Assembly (NCBI RefSeq): GCF_900105685.1
Contig: NZ_LT629781.1
Span: 2,976,001 to 3,040,000 of the forward strand
Reading direction: 5' to 3'
DNA length: 64,000 nt
DNA from: Verrucomicrobium sp. GAS474
GTDB lineage: Bacteria; Verrucomicrobiota; Verrucomicrobiia; Methylacidiphilales; GAS474
Shown: one piece after another, positions 25,306-35,100 of the stretch
How the letters are laid out: each line of letters opens with the position of its first letter
Position numbering within the stretch: position 1 is the first letter of the stretch
Translations under genes and position numbers: made by a program
The notes under the pieces: model-generated
Databases searched by the model: none
The model's input: only the letters and a program-made list of their open reading frames with translations
What the model was told of the DNA's origin: nothing

Positions 25306-26447
25306 ACCTCGCCTCGATCCCCTTTCCGTCGGTCTTCCCGTGGGGCTTCCTCCACGTCGACGAGGAAAACCGGATCCAGTATTGGAACGCCTGGCTCGAG
25401 ACCTCGACCGGCCACTCCTCCTCCTCGGTCCTCGGCCGCACCCTGACCGAGGTCTATCCCGACCGCCCCCAGATCGGCGAGGCGCTCGAAAAGGCCCGGT
25501 CGACCCACCAGCCCCAGGTCCTCTCCCAGGTCTTCCACCACTACTTCCTCCCGATCCCCCTCCCCTCCGTCCACGTCAGCGGCTTCCCCTACATGCAGCA
25601 GGAGACCCTGATCATGCCGCTCGAGAACCAGAGCGGCTGCCTTTCCATTCTCATCCGCGACGTCACCTCCACCATCGTCGGCCAGCAGCGGATCCGCGCC
25701 CTCCAGGCCCAGCTCAGCGAGGCCCGGGACGCGGCCCTCGAGTCGGCCCGGTTCAAGAGCCAGTTCCTCGCCGTGATGAGCCACGAGATCCGCACCCCCC
25801 TCAACGCCATCATCGGCTTCAGCAACCTCCTCTCGAAGACCGCCTTCGAGCCCGGCGTCCAGGAATACGTCGGCCTCATCCAGCTCTCCTCGAACCAGCT
25901 CCTCTCCCTGGCGAACGAGCTTCTCGACTTCGCCCGGATCGAGGCGAACGGCATCGTCCTGGAGGCGATCCCCATCGACCTCGCCACCCTCGCCCAGGAG
26001 AGCCTCGACCTCCACCGGAAGCAGATCGCCAGCAAGGGGTTGACCGGGACCATCCGCATCGAAGGCACTCTCCCTTCCCCCCTCCTCGGCGATCCGACCC
26101 GGATCCGGCAGATCTTCCTCAACCTCATCTCGAACGCCGTTAAGTTCACCGACCAGGGCGGCATCGAAATCGTCCTCTCCGCCGCCCCGCCCGCCGAGGA
26201 CGGCGCCCTCACCGTCCGCTTCGCCGTGAAGGACACCGGCCTCGGCCTCACCCCGGAGCAGCAGGAACGGATCTTCAAGCCCTACACCCAGGCCGAGGCC
26301 TCGACCCCCCGCCGCTACGGCGGCGTCGGCCTCGGCCTCAGCATCTGCCAGAAATTAACGGCACTGATGGGCGGAACGTTAACGGTTGAGAGTGAAGAAG
26401 GGAATGGATCGGCCTTCCTCGGCGAATTCCATCTCCGGGTAGCCTAG
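25302..26447 (+). CDS. PAS-type histidine kinase
   Basis: The 381-residue soluble protein begins at GTG 25302, overlapping the CheC stop. Residues 10-125 form a PAS-like sensor (FLHVDEENRIQYWNAWLE), followed by a short coiled coil. The kinase core has H-box FLAVMSHEIRTPLNAIIGFS (His161), N box NLISNAVKF, G1 DTGLGL, F box FKPYTQAE and G2 GGVGLGLSICQKL. There is no own receiver domain, so it likely phosphorylates the single-domain regulator two genes upstream. The cassette order is regulator, phosphatase, kinase. Confidence 0.93.
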   Translation: MNLASIPFPSVFPWGFLHVDEENRIQYWNAWLETSTGHSSSSVLGRTLTEVYPDRPQIGEALEKARSTHQPQVLSQVFHHYFLPIPLPSVHVSGFPYMQQETLIMPLENQSGCLSILIRDVTSTIVGQQRIRALQAQLSEARDAALESARFKSQFLAVMSHEIRTPLNAIIGFSNLLSKTAFEPGVQEYVGLIQLSSNQLLSLANELLDFARIEANGIVLEAIPIDLATLAQESLDLHRKQIASKGLTGTIRIEGTLPSPLLGDPTRIRQIFLNLISNAVKFTDQGGIEIVLSAAPPAEDGALTVRFAVKDTGLGLTPEQQERIFKPYTQAEASTPRRYGGVGLGLSICQKLTALMGGTLTVESEEGNGSAFLGEFHLRVA

Positions 26448-26549
26448 CCCCTTCGGCTCTTTCCCCTGCCTCCGAGGCGGGACTTGACCCCCCCCGCTCC
26501 TAGGCTAGGCTCTCCTAGTCCCTTCCACCCCTGTTCTTATCGCTATCTC

Positions 26550-29500
26550 ATGAAGGTTGATCCCCGTTTTCTCAAAGAAGAAGGCACCGAAGTCTACACC
26601 GGCAACGAATTGCTCGTGAAAGGGTGCCTGGAGACCGATGGCGGCACCCATCTCTGGACCGGCTACCCCGGCTCCCCCGTCGCCGGATTCTTCGACTGCA
26701 TCGAGTCGATCCAGGAAATCCCCCGGAAATACGGCATCGCGGCGATGATCGCCAACAACGAGGCCCTTTCCGCCGCCATGCTCAACGGCTCCCAGATGCT
26801 CGGCCTCCGGGGCATCATCGCCATGAAGAGCGTCGGCGTCCACGTCGCCTCGGACGCCCTCGCCCTCGGCAACCTCGCCGGGGCCCATCCCGAGGGCGGC
26901 GCCGTCGTCATCTGCGGGGAGGACCCCTGGAGCGACTCGACCCAGGTCCCCGCCGACTCCCGCTACCTCGCGAAGCACATGCACATGCCGGTCCTCGAAC
27001 CGGCTACGACCCAGGAGCTCAAGGACTGGATCGACCTCGCCTTCAAGCTCTCCCGCGAGTCCGAGCTCTACATCGCCTACATCGTCACCACGAACCAGGC
27101 CGACGGCGGCGGCTCCGTCACCGTACGGCGGAATCACTTTCCGAAGGTCAACACGCAGAACCAGGTCGAGCTCGACACCGCCGCGATCGACCTCGAGAAG
27201 ATGGTCCTCCTCCCCCCCCGCACCTGGCGCCGGGAGCAGAACTTCCCCGACCGCTACGCCCGCCTCTGGGAAAGCGCCGCCCGCCACCGGGTGAACCGGA
27301 CCTTCCTCCCGCCCCGCGCGAAGGAATCGGGCAAATTCCCCCTCGGCTTCGTCACCTCGGCGATGGCCGCGAACTACCTCGACCACGCCCTGCGCGAGCT
27401 CGGCCTCACCGACGCCGTCCCGGTCCTGAAGCTCGGCGTCACCTACCCCCTCGATCCCGCCCTCATCACCGGCTTCGCCGAGAAGGTCGAGCGCCTCGTC
27501 GTCGTCGAGGAACGGCGGGGCTTCATCGAGGAGCAGATCGCCCTCATCCTTTCCCAGGCTTCCATCACGAAGGGGGTCCCCGCCCTCCCCCTCTACGGGA
27601 AAAAGTTCCCCCAGGGCCTTCCCGGCTTCCCCGAGGCGCGCGGCCTCAACCCCTCGATCGTCATCGAGACGCTCGCCCCCCTGCTGCTGAAGATCGGCGG
27701 CCTCCCCGTCGACGAGGAGCGGATCGCCGCCGAGGTCGCCCTCATCAACCTCACCGCCAGCTACCAGATCGACCTCGTCCCCCGGACGCCCACCTTCTGC
27801 GCCGGCTGCCCCCACCGCGATTCGGCCACCGTCCTGATGGAGGTGAAGAAAGATTTCCGCGACCCCGCCTACATGCAGAAGCAGCACCGGCGGGAATCGG
27901 TCGACCTCCTCTTCCACGGGGACACCGGCTGCTACACGATGCTGATGTTCGAGCCGACGAAGGACCTCATGCACAACTACAGCGGCATGGGCCTCGGCGG
28001 CGCCACCGGCATGGGGATCGACCCGTTCATCAAGAACAAGCAGGTCGTCTTCATGGGGGACTCGACGTTCTTCCACAGCGGCCAGCTCGCGATCTCGAAC
28101 TCGATCAAGAACAACCAGGACATCACCTACATCATCCTCGACAACCGGACGACGGCGATGACCGGCCACCAGCCGACCCCGGGGATGGACAACGACATCA
28201 TGGGGAACGAGACGTTCACCCAGAACATCGACAAGATCGTCAACGCGATCACCGACTCCCCGAAGGTCGACGTCCTCCGCGTCAACCCCGCCTACCGGAA
28301 CCAGTACCGCGCCCTCCTGGAGGAGACGATCCTCAAGGACGGCGTGAAGGTCCTCATCGCCGACAAGGAATGCGGCATCACCTTCCACCGCCGGAAGAAC
28401 CGCGAGGAACGGGCCGAGGCTAAGAAGCGCGGCTACGTGAAGGAGAAGACCTTCATCAACGTCAGCGCCGACGTCTGCGAGTCATGCCTCGAGTGCACGA
28501 TGGCGACGGGCTGCCCCGGCCTCGGCTTCACCGAGACCGACTTCGGCCGCAAGATCCAGACCGACCTCTCCTGGTGCGTCGGCGACATGGCCTGCACGAA
28601 GATCCACGCCTGCCCCTCCTTCGAGGAGATCACGATCTACCGCAGCCAGAAGCCCCCCTCCCGCCTCCCCCAGATCCGCGACGAGGACCTCCCCGAGCCC
28701 CTCGTCCCCGCCTTCGACAGCCAGTGGCACGTCTACCTCGCCGGCGTCGGCGGCATGGGCATCGCCAGCGCCACCGCCACCCTCGTCCGCGCCGCCCACC
28801 GGGAAGGCTACCAGACCCTTTTCTGCGACAAGAACGGCCTCGCCATCCGCAACGGCGGCGTCTACTCCCAGGTCACCTTCCTCCGCCCGGGGACGAACCA
28901 CACCTCCTCCGTCATCCCCTACGGCAAGGCCGACCTCATCCTCGGCATCGACCCCCTCGAGGCCGCCCGGAGCCTCGACCCGAAGGGGAACCAGCGGATC
29001 GGCAGCGTCTCCCACACCGCCGCCGTCATCAACACCGCGAAGACGCCGACCATCACCGGCCTCCTCGGCAAGGACGACTACTGCGTCGAGACCCTGGAGA
29101 CCTCGATACGCCGCCACACGCGCGGGGACGACTACTTCAGCTGCGACATCTCCGACCATTCCCAGCGGATCTTCGGCACGAAGATCTACGCGAACATCAT
29201 GATGCTCGGCGTCGCCTTCCAGCGCGGCCTCCTCCCCCTCTCCCTCGCCAGCGTCGAGTGGGGCATCCGGGAGACCGTCGGCTCCGCCGCCGCCGACAAC
29301 TACCTCGCCTTCAAGGTCGGCCGGAAGCTCGTCCTCGACGCGGAGAAATCGGGCGGGGCGACCGCCACCGCCGCCACCCTCACCCCGGTCCAGACCGTCG
29401 AGGCGAAAGCCGGGATCATCCTCCGGGCCGAGGGGAAGAAGCAGGCCGACGCCTACCGGCAGCTCGTCCGCCGGGGCTTCGACGCCATCGCGCTCGACAC

Positions 29501-30167
29501 GCCGAACCAGTCCCGCCTGGCCACCCGCCTCGCCGACCTCATCCTCTTCGAGGACGCCGACTTCGCCTCCGACTACCTCGACCGCCTCCTCGCCCTCCAC
29601 CGCAAGGACAAGGGCGGCCCCGGCTACGGCTACGCCGCGACCCACGCCGCCCTCTGGAACCTTCACCGGGCCATGGTCATCAAGGACGAGGTCTTCGTCG
29701 CCCAGCTCCTCTCCGGCGAGGAGAAGAAGCAGCGGGACCTCGAGCGTTACAACGTCCATCCGGAGCTCGGGGACCACGTCGTCTACGGCCACCTGAACCG
29801 GCCCGAGTTCCTCGTCTTCGGGAAGAAGATCCGCTTCCACCTGAAGTCCCGCCAGTGGATGCTCCAGCTCATGCGCCGGGGCAAGTTCCTCCGCCGCCTC
29901 CTCCCCTCGTGGCATTCGGAGGAAAAGGCCTTCCGCGCCTGGTTCCTCGACCTCGTCACCCGGTTCGACGCCTCCGACGAGGTCTCCTACCGCCGCTGGC
30001 TCGCCGTCCTCCGCCTCCCGGAGCAGGCGACCGGCTACCGCGAGGTCCGCTACCCGAAGCTCCGCGCCGCCCGCCGCCGCGCCGAGGGCATCCTCTCCGG
30101 GGCCGAGGAGATCCCCGCCCGCTCGGCCCACGCCCAATCGCTCTCCCCGAAGGCCGCCACGAGGTAA
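26550..30167 (+). CDS. Indolepyruvate ferredoxin oxidoreductase, fused alpha/ferredoxin/gamma subunits with C-terminal domain
   Basis: The 1205-residue protein joins what archaea split into IorA and IorB. Residues 15-400 are the pyrimidine-binding and core domains. About 416-600 is the thiamine-diphosphate domain (FCAGCPHRDS, HGDTGCYTM, GDSTFFHSGQLA, ILDNRTTAMTGHQPTPG). Residues 640-700 are ferredoxin-like with CESCLECTMATGCPG and CVGDMACTKIHACP. About 725-925 is the gamma domain (LAGVGGMGIASATATLVRAA). Residues 930-1205 match the extra domain of long bacterial forms (I recall DUF6537). It oxidises aryl-pyruvates from aromatic amino acids, reducing ferredoxin. The ATG at 26550 is chosen because homology starts soon after; an earlier in-frame ATG adds a Pro-rich stretch. 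Confidence 0.93.
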   Translation: MKVDPRFLKEEGTEVYTGNELLVKGCLETDGGTHLWTGYPGSPVAGFFDCIESIQEIPRKYGIAAMIANNEALSAAMLNGSQMLGLRGIIAMKSVGVHVASDALALGNLAGAHPEGGAVVICGEDPWSDSTQVPADSRYLAKHMHMPVLEPATTQELKDWIDLAFKLSRESELYIAYIVTTNQADGGGSVTVRRNHFPKVNTQNQVELDTAAIDLEKMVLLPPRTWRREQNFPDRYARLWESAARHRVNRTFLPPRAKESGKFPLGFVTSAMAANYLDHALRELGLTDAVPVLKLGVTYPLDPALITGFAEKVERLVVVEERRGFIEEQIALILSQASITKGVPALPLYGKKFPQGLPGFPEARGLNPSIVIETLAPLLLKIGGLPVDEERIAAEVALINLTASYQIDLVPRTPTFCAGCPHRDSATVLMEVKKDFRDPAYMQKQHRRESVDLLFHGDTGCYTMLMFEPTKDLMHNYSGMGLGGATGMGIDPFIKNKQVVFMGDSTFFHSGQLAISNSIKNNQDITYIILDNRTTAMTGHQPTPGMDNDIMGNETFTQNIDKIVNAITDSPKVDVLRVNPAYRNQYRALLEETILKDGVKVLIADKECGITFHRRKNREERAEAKKRGYVKEKTFINVSADVCESCLECTMATGCPGLGFTETDFGRKIQTDLSWCVGDMACTKIHACPSFEEITIYRSQKPPSRLPQIRDEDLPEPLVPAFDSQWHVYLAGVGGMGIASATATLVRAAHREGYQTLFCDKNGLAIRNGGVYSQVTFLRPGTNHTSSVIPYGKADLILGIDPLEAARSLDPKGNQRIGSVSHTAAVINTAKTPTITGLLGKDDYCVETLETSIRRHTRGDDYFSCDISDHSQRIFGTKIYANIMMLGVAFQRGLLPLSLASVEWGIRETVGSAAADNYLAFKVGRKLVLDAEKSGGATATAATLTPVQTVEAKAGIILRAEGKKQADAYRQLVRRGFDAIALDTPNQSRLATRLADLILFEDADFASDYLDRLLALHRKDKGGPGYGYAATHAALWNLHRAMVIKDEVFVAQLLSGEEKKQRDLERYNVHPELGDHVVYGHLNRPEFLVFGKKIRFHLKSRQWMLQLMRRGKFLRRLLPSWHSEEKAFRAWFLDLVTRFDASDEVSYRRWLAVLRLPEQATGYREVRYPKLRAARRRAEGILSGAEEIPARSAHAQSLSPKAATR

Positions 30168-30251
30168 GACTCAGGGCGGCGTAAGTAGAACTTGGGACTA
30201 AAATAGAATTGAGTTCGGAGCGATTTCCTAAGAGCCTTTCCGATACCAGCC

Positions 30252-32105
30252 ATGGCGTTCCGCATCGATCCCCTCATCCGTAAGAACGCCAGGATTTTCC
30301 TAGAGGCCTCCCAATCCCAGTCGGTCATCCCGGTCACCGATTCGCCCCTGATGGCGGAGACCCTGGAGAAGACCTGGGCCGACCTGGCCAAGAGCACCGA
30401 GGGAACGCCCCTCCACGGCTTCTTCACCACCCCGGGCCGGAGACCCCTCGACCTCTACCGGAAGTGGATCGCCACCGTCGATCCCGACATCGTCCCCGTC
30501 GCCACCCGCTTCGCCGAGCTCCCCTCCGACGGCACCGCCCCCGTCGACGGCCTCGTCTCCTCGAACGCTCCCGCCGGGGACAACCCCTCGGCCCGCCTCG
30601 CCGCCCTCGTCCACGACCTCGTCGCCCCCCTCCAGGCCGTCGACGCGACGAACGATCCCGACGAACGCTGCACCATCATCCTCGGCCTCAGCCTGATGAT
30701 CCTCGAGCAGCGTTGGGACCAGCTCAACGACGCCTTCGTCATCAACGTCGCCCACGAGATCCACTCGACCTACGACCGGGTCCTCGGGAAGATGTCGGCG
30801 AAGAAGAAGGACACGTACGACCCGATCGTCGTCGCCCGGAAATTCGTCTGCGACCTCAACGCCGCCCTCTTCTCCATCGGCGCCCTCCGCGAGGCCTTCA
30901 TGACCGTGACGGCCGAGAACGCCCTCTTCCTCATCGAGGAAAAGCGGATCTACCCGAAGCTCGAGTTCGCCAGCCCCACCTCGCCCGGGAAGCTCGACGC
31001 CCGCTGCTACGAGGACGCCTTCGTCGCCGAGCAGATCGACAAGCTCCGCGCCATGGAGGAGATCTTCGGCAGGCAGATGACCGAGCTCCAGCCCCTCTTC
31101 CCCGAGGCCGACTGGGACGGCGAGACCAAGCCCCGCCAGTTCGCCCTCCTCCTCGTCAGCCTCTGGGACAACGAGGGCCTCCTCAGCCGCATCAACGCCA
31201 CCGAGCTGGTGAAGATGGCCTCGAAGCACGGCCCCGCCTGGGAGCGGACCCTCACCCCCCTGCGGATGGCCCTCTCCTGGGTCGAGGCGATCCGGAAGAT
31301 CCACCGCCTCGCCGAGCTCCTCCCCACCATCGAGAAGCTGAAGCCCCTCGACACCACCATCGCCTGGGACGAGATCCCCGCCCAGGCCGACGGCACCCCC
31401 GGCCGCCTCGATCGCTACATGGCGAAGATCCGCGAGCGGGAGACCGAGCTCAACGCCGTCGTCTTCGGCATCCGCGAGAAGCTCGTCGCCCTCGGCATCG
31501 ACTACAACGGCGTCCTCGACCCGATCCTCGTCGAGGTGCTGGAGTGCCTCCCGGAGCGCCTCGTCTTCCCCCTGGAGACCGCCCAGAACTTCCTCCACCT
31601 CGCCCACCGCATGGGCCCCCTCTACGAGCCCCTCCTCTTCCACATCGAGGAAGCCCGGCGCGAGCATTCCCACCTGAAGAAGGCCTACGCCTTCCACCGG
31701 GAACGGATCAACGAGGCGATCCACCTCATCGAGACCAAGCAGTTCGAGTCGGTCCGCGTCACCTTCAACGAGGCGATGACGAACTACAAGGAACGCTTCG
31801 AGGACCTCGACTACGGCAAGATCGAGGCCTGCCTCGCCGAGTGGGACCAGCTCCTCGAAACCCACAAGACCTACCAGACGATGTTCTCCGACTTCGAGAA
31901 AGAAGTCCGCGACGAGCGCCCCGTCGGGGACCGCCGCCTCGTCCTCCGGGAACACCTGGAGAAATGGGAGGCCTACATGGCGAGCCAGAAGGACCTCATC
32001 GCCACCGAGCCCGACAACGACTACCGCCGGGACATCGAGGCCTTCATCGACGAGATCTCGCCGAAGCTCACCGAGCTCCACAAGATGCTCCTGATCCCCT
32101 CCTAG
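30252..32105 (+). CDS. Uncharacterised 617-residue alpha-helical protein
   Basis: I do not recognise this family. The protein is predicted mostly helical and soluble, without signal peptide, membrane helix, P-loop or obvious metal site. Residues 1-110 contain a charged region and a Pro/Ala linker (LVSSNAPAGDNPSARLAAL), then a long helical body; residues about 475-560 (AYAFHRERINEAIHLIETKQ...FEKEVRDER) look like coiled coil. Codon use and GC match the neighbours, so it is a native gene. It lies 25 bases before a UvrD/AddA-type helicase-nuclease on the same strand and 84 bases after the ferredoxin oxidoreductase. The close spacing suggests it works with the helicase. Confidence 0.85.
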   Translation: MAFRIDPLIRKNARIFLEASQSQSVIPVTDSPLMAETLEKTWADLAKSTEGTPLHGFFTTPGRRPLDLYRKWIATVDPDIVPVATRFAELPSDGTAPVDGLVSSNAPAGDNPSARLAALVHDLVAPLQAVDATNDPDERCTIILGLSLMILEQRWDQLNDAFVINVAHEIHSTYDRVLGKMSAKKKDTYDPIVVARKFVCDLNAALFSIGALREAFMTVTAENALFLIEEKRIYPKLEFASPTSPGKLDARCYEDAFVAEQIDKLRAMEEIFGRQMTELQPLFPEADWDGETKPRQFALLLVSLWDNEGLLSRINATELVKMASKHGPAWERTLTPLRMALSWVEAIRKIHRLAELLPTIEKLKPLDTTIAWDEIPAQADGTPGRLDRYMAKIRERETELNAVVFGIREKLVALGIDYNGVLDPILVEVLECLPERLVFPLETAQNFLHLAHRMGPLYEPLLFHIEEARREHSHLKKAYAFHRERINEAIHLIETKQFESVRVTFNEAMTNYKERFEDLDYGKIEACLAEWDQLLETHKTYQTMFSDFEKEVRDERPVGDRRLVLREHLEKWEAYMASQKDLIATEPDNDYRRDIEAFIDEISPKLTELHKMLLIPS

Positions 32106-32130
32106 GGAGATCGGAAGCCTCTCCCCCTTC

Positions 32131-35100
32131 ATGAACGACCGGGACCGGTTCCTGGAAGAACTCGACGCGAACTTCTCCGTCCGCGCCGCCGCGGGGACCG
32201 GCAAGACCACCTCCCTCGTCGCCCGGATCGCCCGCATCGCCGAGCGGCACCCGGAGCGGCTGGCGAAGCTCGTCGTCGTCACCTACACCCACCGCGCCGC
32301 CGACGAGATGCGCGTCCGCCTCCGGGGCGATCTCCTGAAGCAGGGCGGGGCCGCCGCCCATTCCCCCCTCGTCCGCCACGGCCTCTCCCAGCTCTTCATC
32401 GGCACCATCCACGCCTTCTGCCTGAAGCTCGTCCGCGAATACGGCCTCTGGATCGGCTACGGTGCCGAGATCACCGCCGAGGCCCACGACGATCCCCGGC
32501 TCCTCCGGGATTTCGAGAAGAGCCGCCAGGGCCAGGACGGGGAGACCGCTCCCGCTTGGCGCGAGACCGTCCACCGCCTCGTCCCCGCCCGGCAGGTCAC
32601 CGCCCTCGCGAAACACCTCGGGGAAAAGAGCGTCGACTGGGGGCGCTTCATCGCCGCCCCGGCATTCCTCGAACGGGAAGCCGCCACCGCCGCCCGCCTC
32701 GCCCGCCTCCGCCTCGATCCCGCCGCCCTCGACGACCTCACCCACAAGCGGGCCGACACCCAGGCGAACATCGAGCGGTGGCAGCGCCACTGGCGGGCCC
32801 TCGCCGCGTCGTGGGAGAAGGGAAACGGCTTCGTCGCCGTCCCGAAGTACGACAACAAGGGCGGCACCGAGCTCAAGGACCGGTGGCCCGAGGCTCTCGC
32901 CCCCTGGCTCGACGCCCTCCTCGACGGCGCCCTCCTCGCCGCCGTCCGCGAGGCCGCCGCCTTCCAGGAATTCCGCCTCCGCACGGGCCGCCTCTTCTTC
33001 AGCGACCAGATCGTCCTCGCCCGCCGCCTCTTCGAGGAACCTTCCCTCCGCACCCTCCTCCTCGGCGAGGGCTACCACCTCCTCCTCGACGAGGCCCAGG
33101 ACACCGACCCCCTCCAGTTCGAGATCCTCGTCGAACTCAGCCGCCCCCCCGGCAGCGCCCCCTTCGCGTGGCCGGGCAAACCCGATAGCCATAGCGATCG
33201 CGATGCCGCCGCCGCGCCGATCCCGGGCCGCTTCATCATGGTCGGCGACGCCCAGCAGGCCATCTACCGCGATCGCGCCACCCACGCCCTCTACCTCCGT
33301 TACCACGAGGCCCTCGTCGCCTCCCCCGGCGGCGCGGAACTGACCTTCGCCGAAACCTACCGCTGCCGTCCCGGCGTCACCGCCTTCGTCAACGACCGCT
33401 TCCCCCACGTCCTCGACGGGCGGGACGGCCAGACCCACTTCGTCCCCCTCGTCCCGGCCCGGAACGATCTTCCCGGCGCCACCCTCCGCTGGCGCGTCCC
33501 CCTGCCTGATTCCGACTCCTCCATCCCGCTCGGCAATGCCGACGAGAAAACCGAATGGGAAGCCCGCTGGCTCGCCCGCCGCCTGAAGGAATGCGGCCCC
33601 CGGGCCCTCGGCGCGCCCCACTGGGGCGAGGTCGCCCTCCTCTGTCCCGCCCGGAAATGGCTCGCCCAATGCCGCCAGGCCCTCCTCGAAGAAGGGCTCC
33701 CCGTCCGCCTCCACACCGACCGCCCCCGCGCCGAGCGGCCCGAATACCTCTGGCTCACCGCCCTCCTCACGATCCACCTGGAACCGACCAACGCCTTCGA
33801 GATCGTCGGCGTCCTCCGGGAGCTCTACGGCATCGACGACGACCTCCTCTTCGCCTACCGCCACGACACTCCCGGCGAGAAGGAGAAAAAGAAAAATCCC
33901 TTCACCCTCCGAGGCCGGGAAAACGGGACCCCTTCCCTCTTCGACTCCATCGATCCCATCGGCCCCCTCCTCGATTCCCTCTCCCGCTGCCGCGAGGCCG
34001 CCGTCGACCTTCCCCTCGCCGAGGCCGTCGCCCTGTGGGTCGAGCGGACCGAGCTCCGCCAGCGCCTCCTCCGCCTCCCCGGCGGCGAGGAAGAAAAGGC
34101 GAACCGCCTCCGGGGCCTCGATTCCCTCCTCCTCGCCGCCCACGCCGCGCAGGGCGAAGAACGCGACCTCCGCGACTTCCACCGGGAACTCCTCCGCGGC
34201 CTCGACCGGAACGCCCCCGTCTGGGAAGGGGCCGCCGCCTCCGAACCGCGCATCGAGCTCATGACGATGAAGAAGGCCAAGGGCCTCCAGTGGAACGCCG
34301 TCATCATCCCCTTCATGGGCCGCGGCACCGTCGAGGGCGGCCAGACCGATTATCCGAAGCTCCTCTGCCCCCCCGGCGTCGAATCGCCCGACGACATGGG
34401 GATCGCCTACTCCCCGACGATGAAGATGACTCGCGCCCGGGAGCTCGACGCCCGGGACGACGCCGAGGAGACCCTCGAACGGGAGCGCCTCCTTTACGTC
34501 GCCGCCACCCGCGCCCGCTACACCCTCCTCTGGATCGATGACGAGGCCCTCTGGAAGGAAGGGAAGACAAGGAAGCAGCCCCGCTCCGGCTACGAGGCCA
34601 TCCGGGGCCGGAGCTATCCCGATCCCGAGGCCAATCCCCTCGATCTCAGCGCCGAGGCCCTGGCCGAAACGTTCACCTCCCCCTTCCCGACCGAAGCCGA
34701 AGCCGCCCTCCCCGCGCCGCGGATCGATCCGTGGCCCGCCGCCCCTGCCGCGCCGCTCCGCCTCCCCGCCCTGCGCGGCAAGAAAACGCCAAGCCAGCAC
34801 GACGAGGTCCCCCTCCCTCCCGATCCCGACGGGGAAACACCCGACCTCCCCCTCCCGATCCCCACGATGAAGTCGTCCCTCCTCCCCCGCCGCCCCTGGG
34901 CGGGGCAGGACGAGGAGGGAAGCGAGGCCATCCGTTACGGCCTCTGGTGGCACGACATCGTCCACCGCTGGCCGTGGATCGCTAACGCCGATACCCGGAA
35001 AATCGACGCCTATTGTCAGGCCATCCTGGCCGAACTACCCGAGCTCCCGTCCACCTCGCCCCTCCGCGAGCGGGGCGAGCGGGAATTGGCCCTCTTCCGC

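Noticed and set aside
26505-28388. Minus-strand open frame opposite the ferredoxin oxidoreductase
   Set aside because: Antisense shadow; repetitive acidic composition, no start context and no known family.
32068-34965. Long minus-strand open frame opposite the helicase-nuclease
   Set aside because: It is Glu/Gly-rich antisense of a gene with complete helicase motifs, without any recognised motif of its own.
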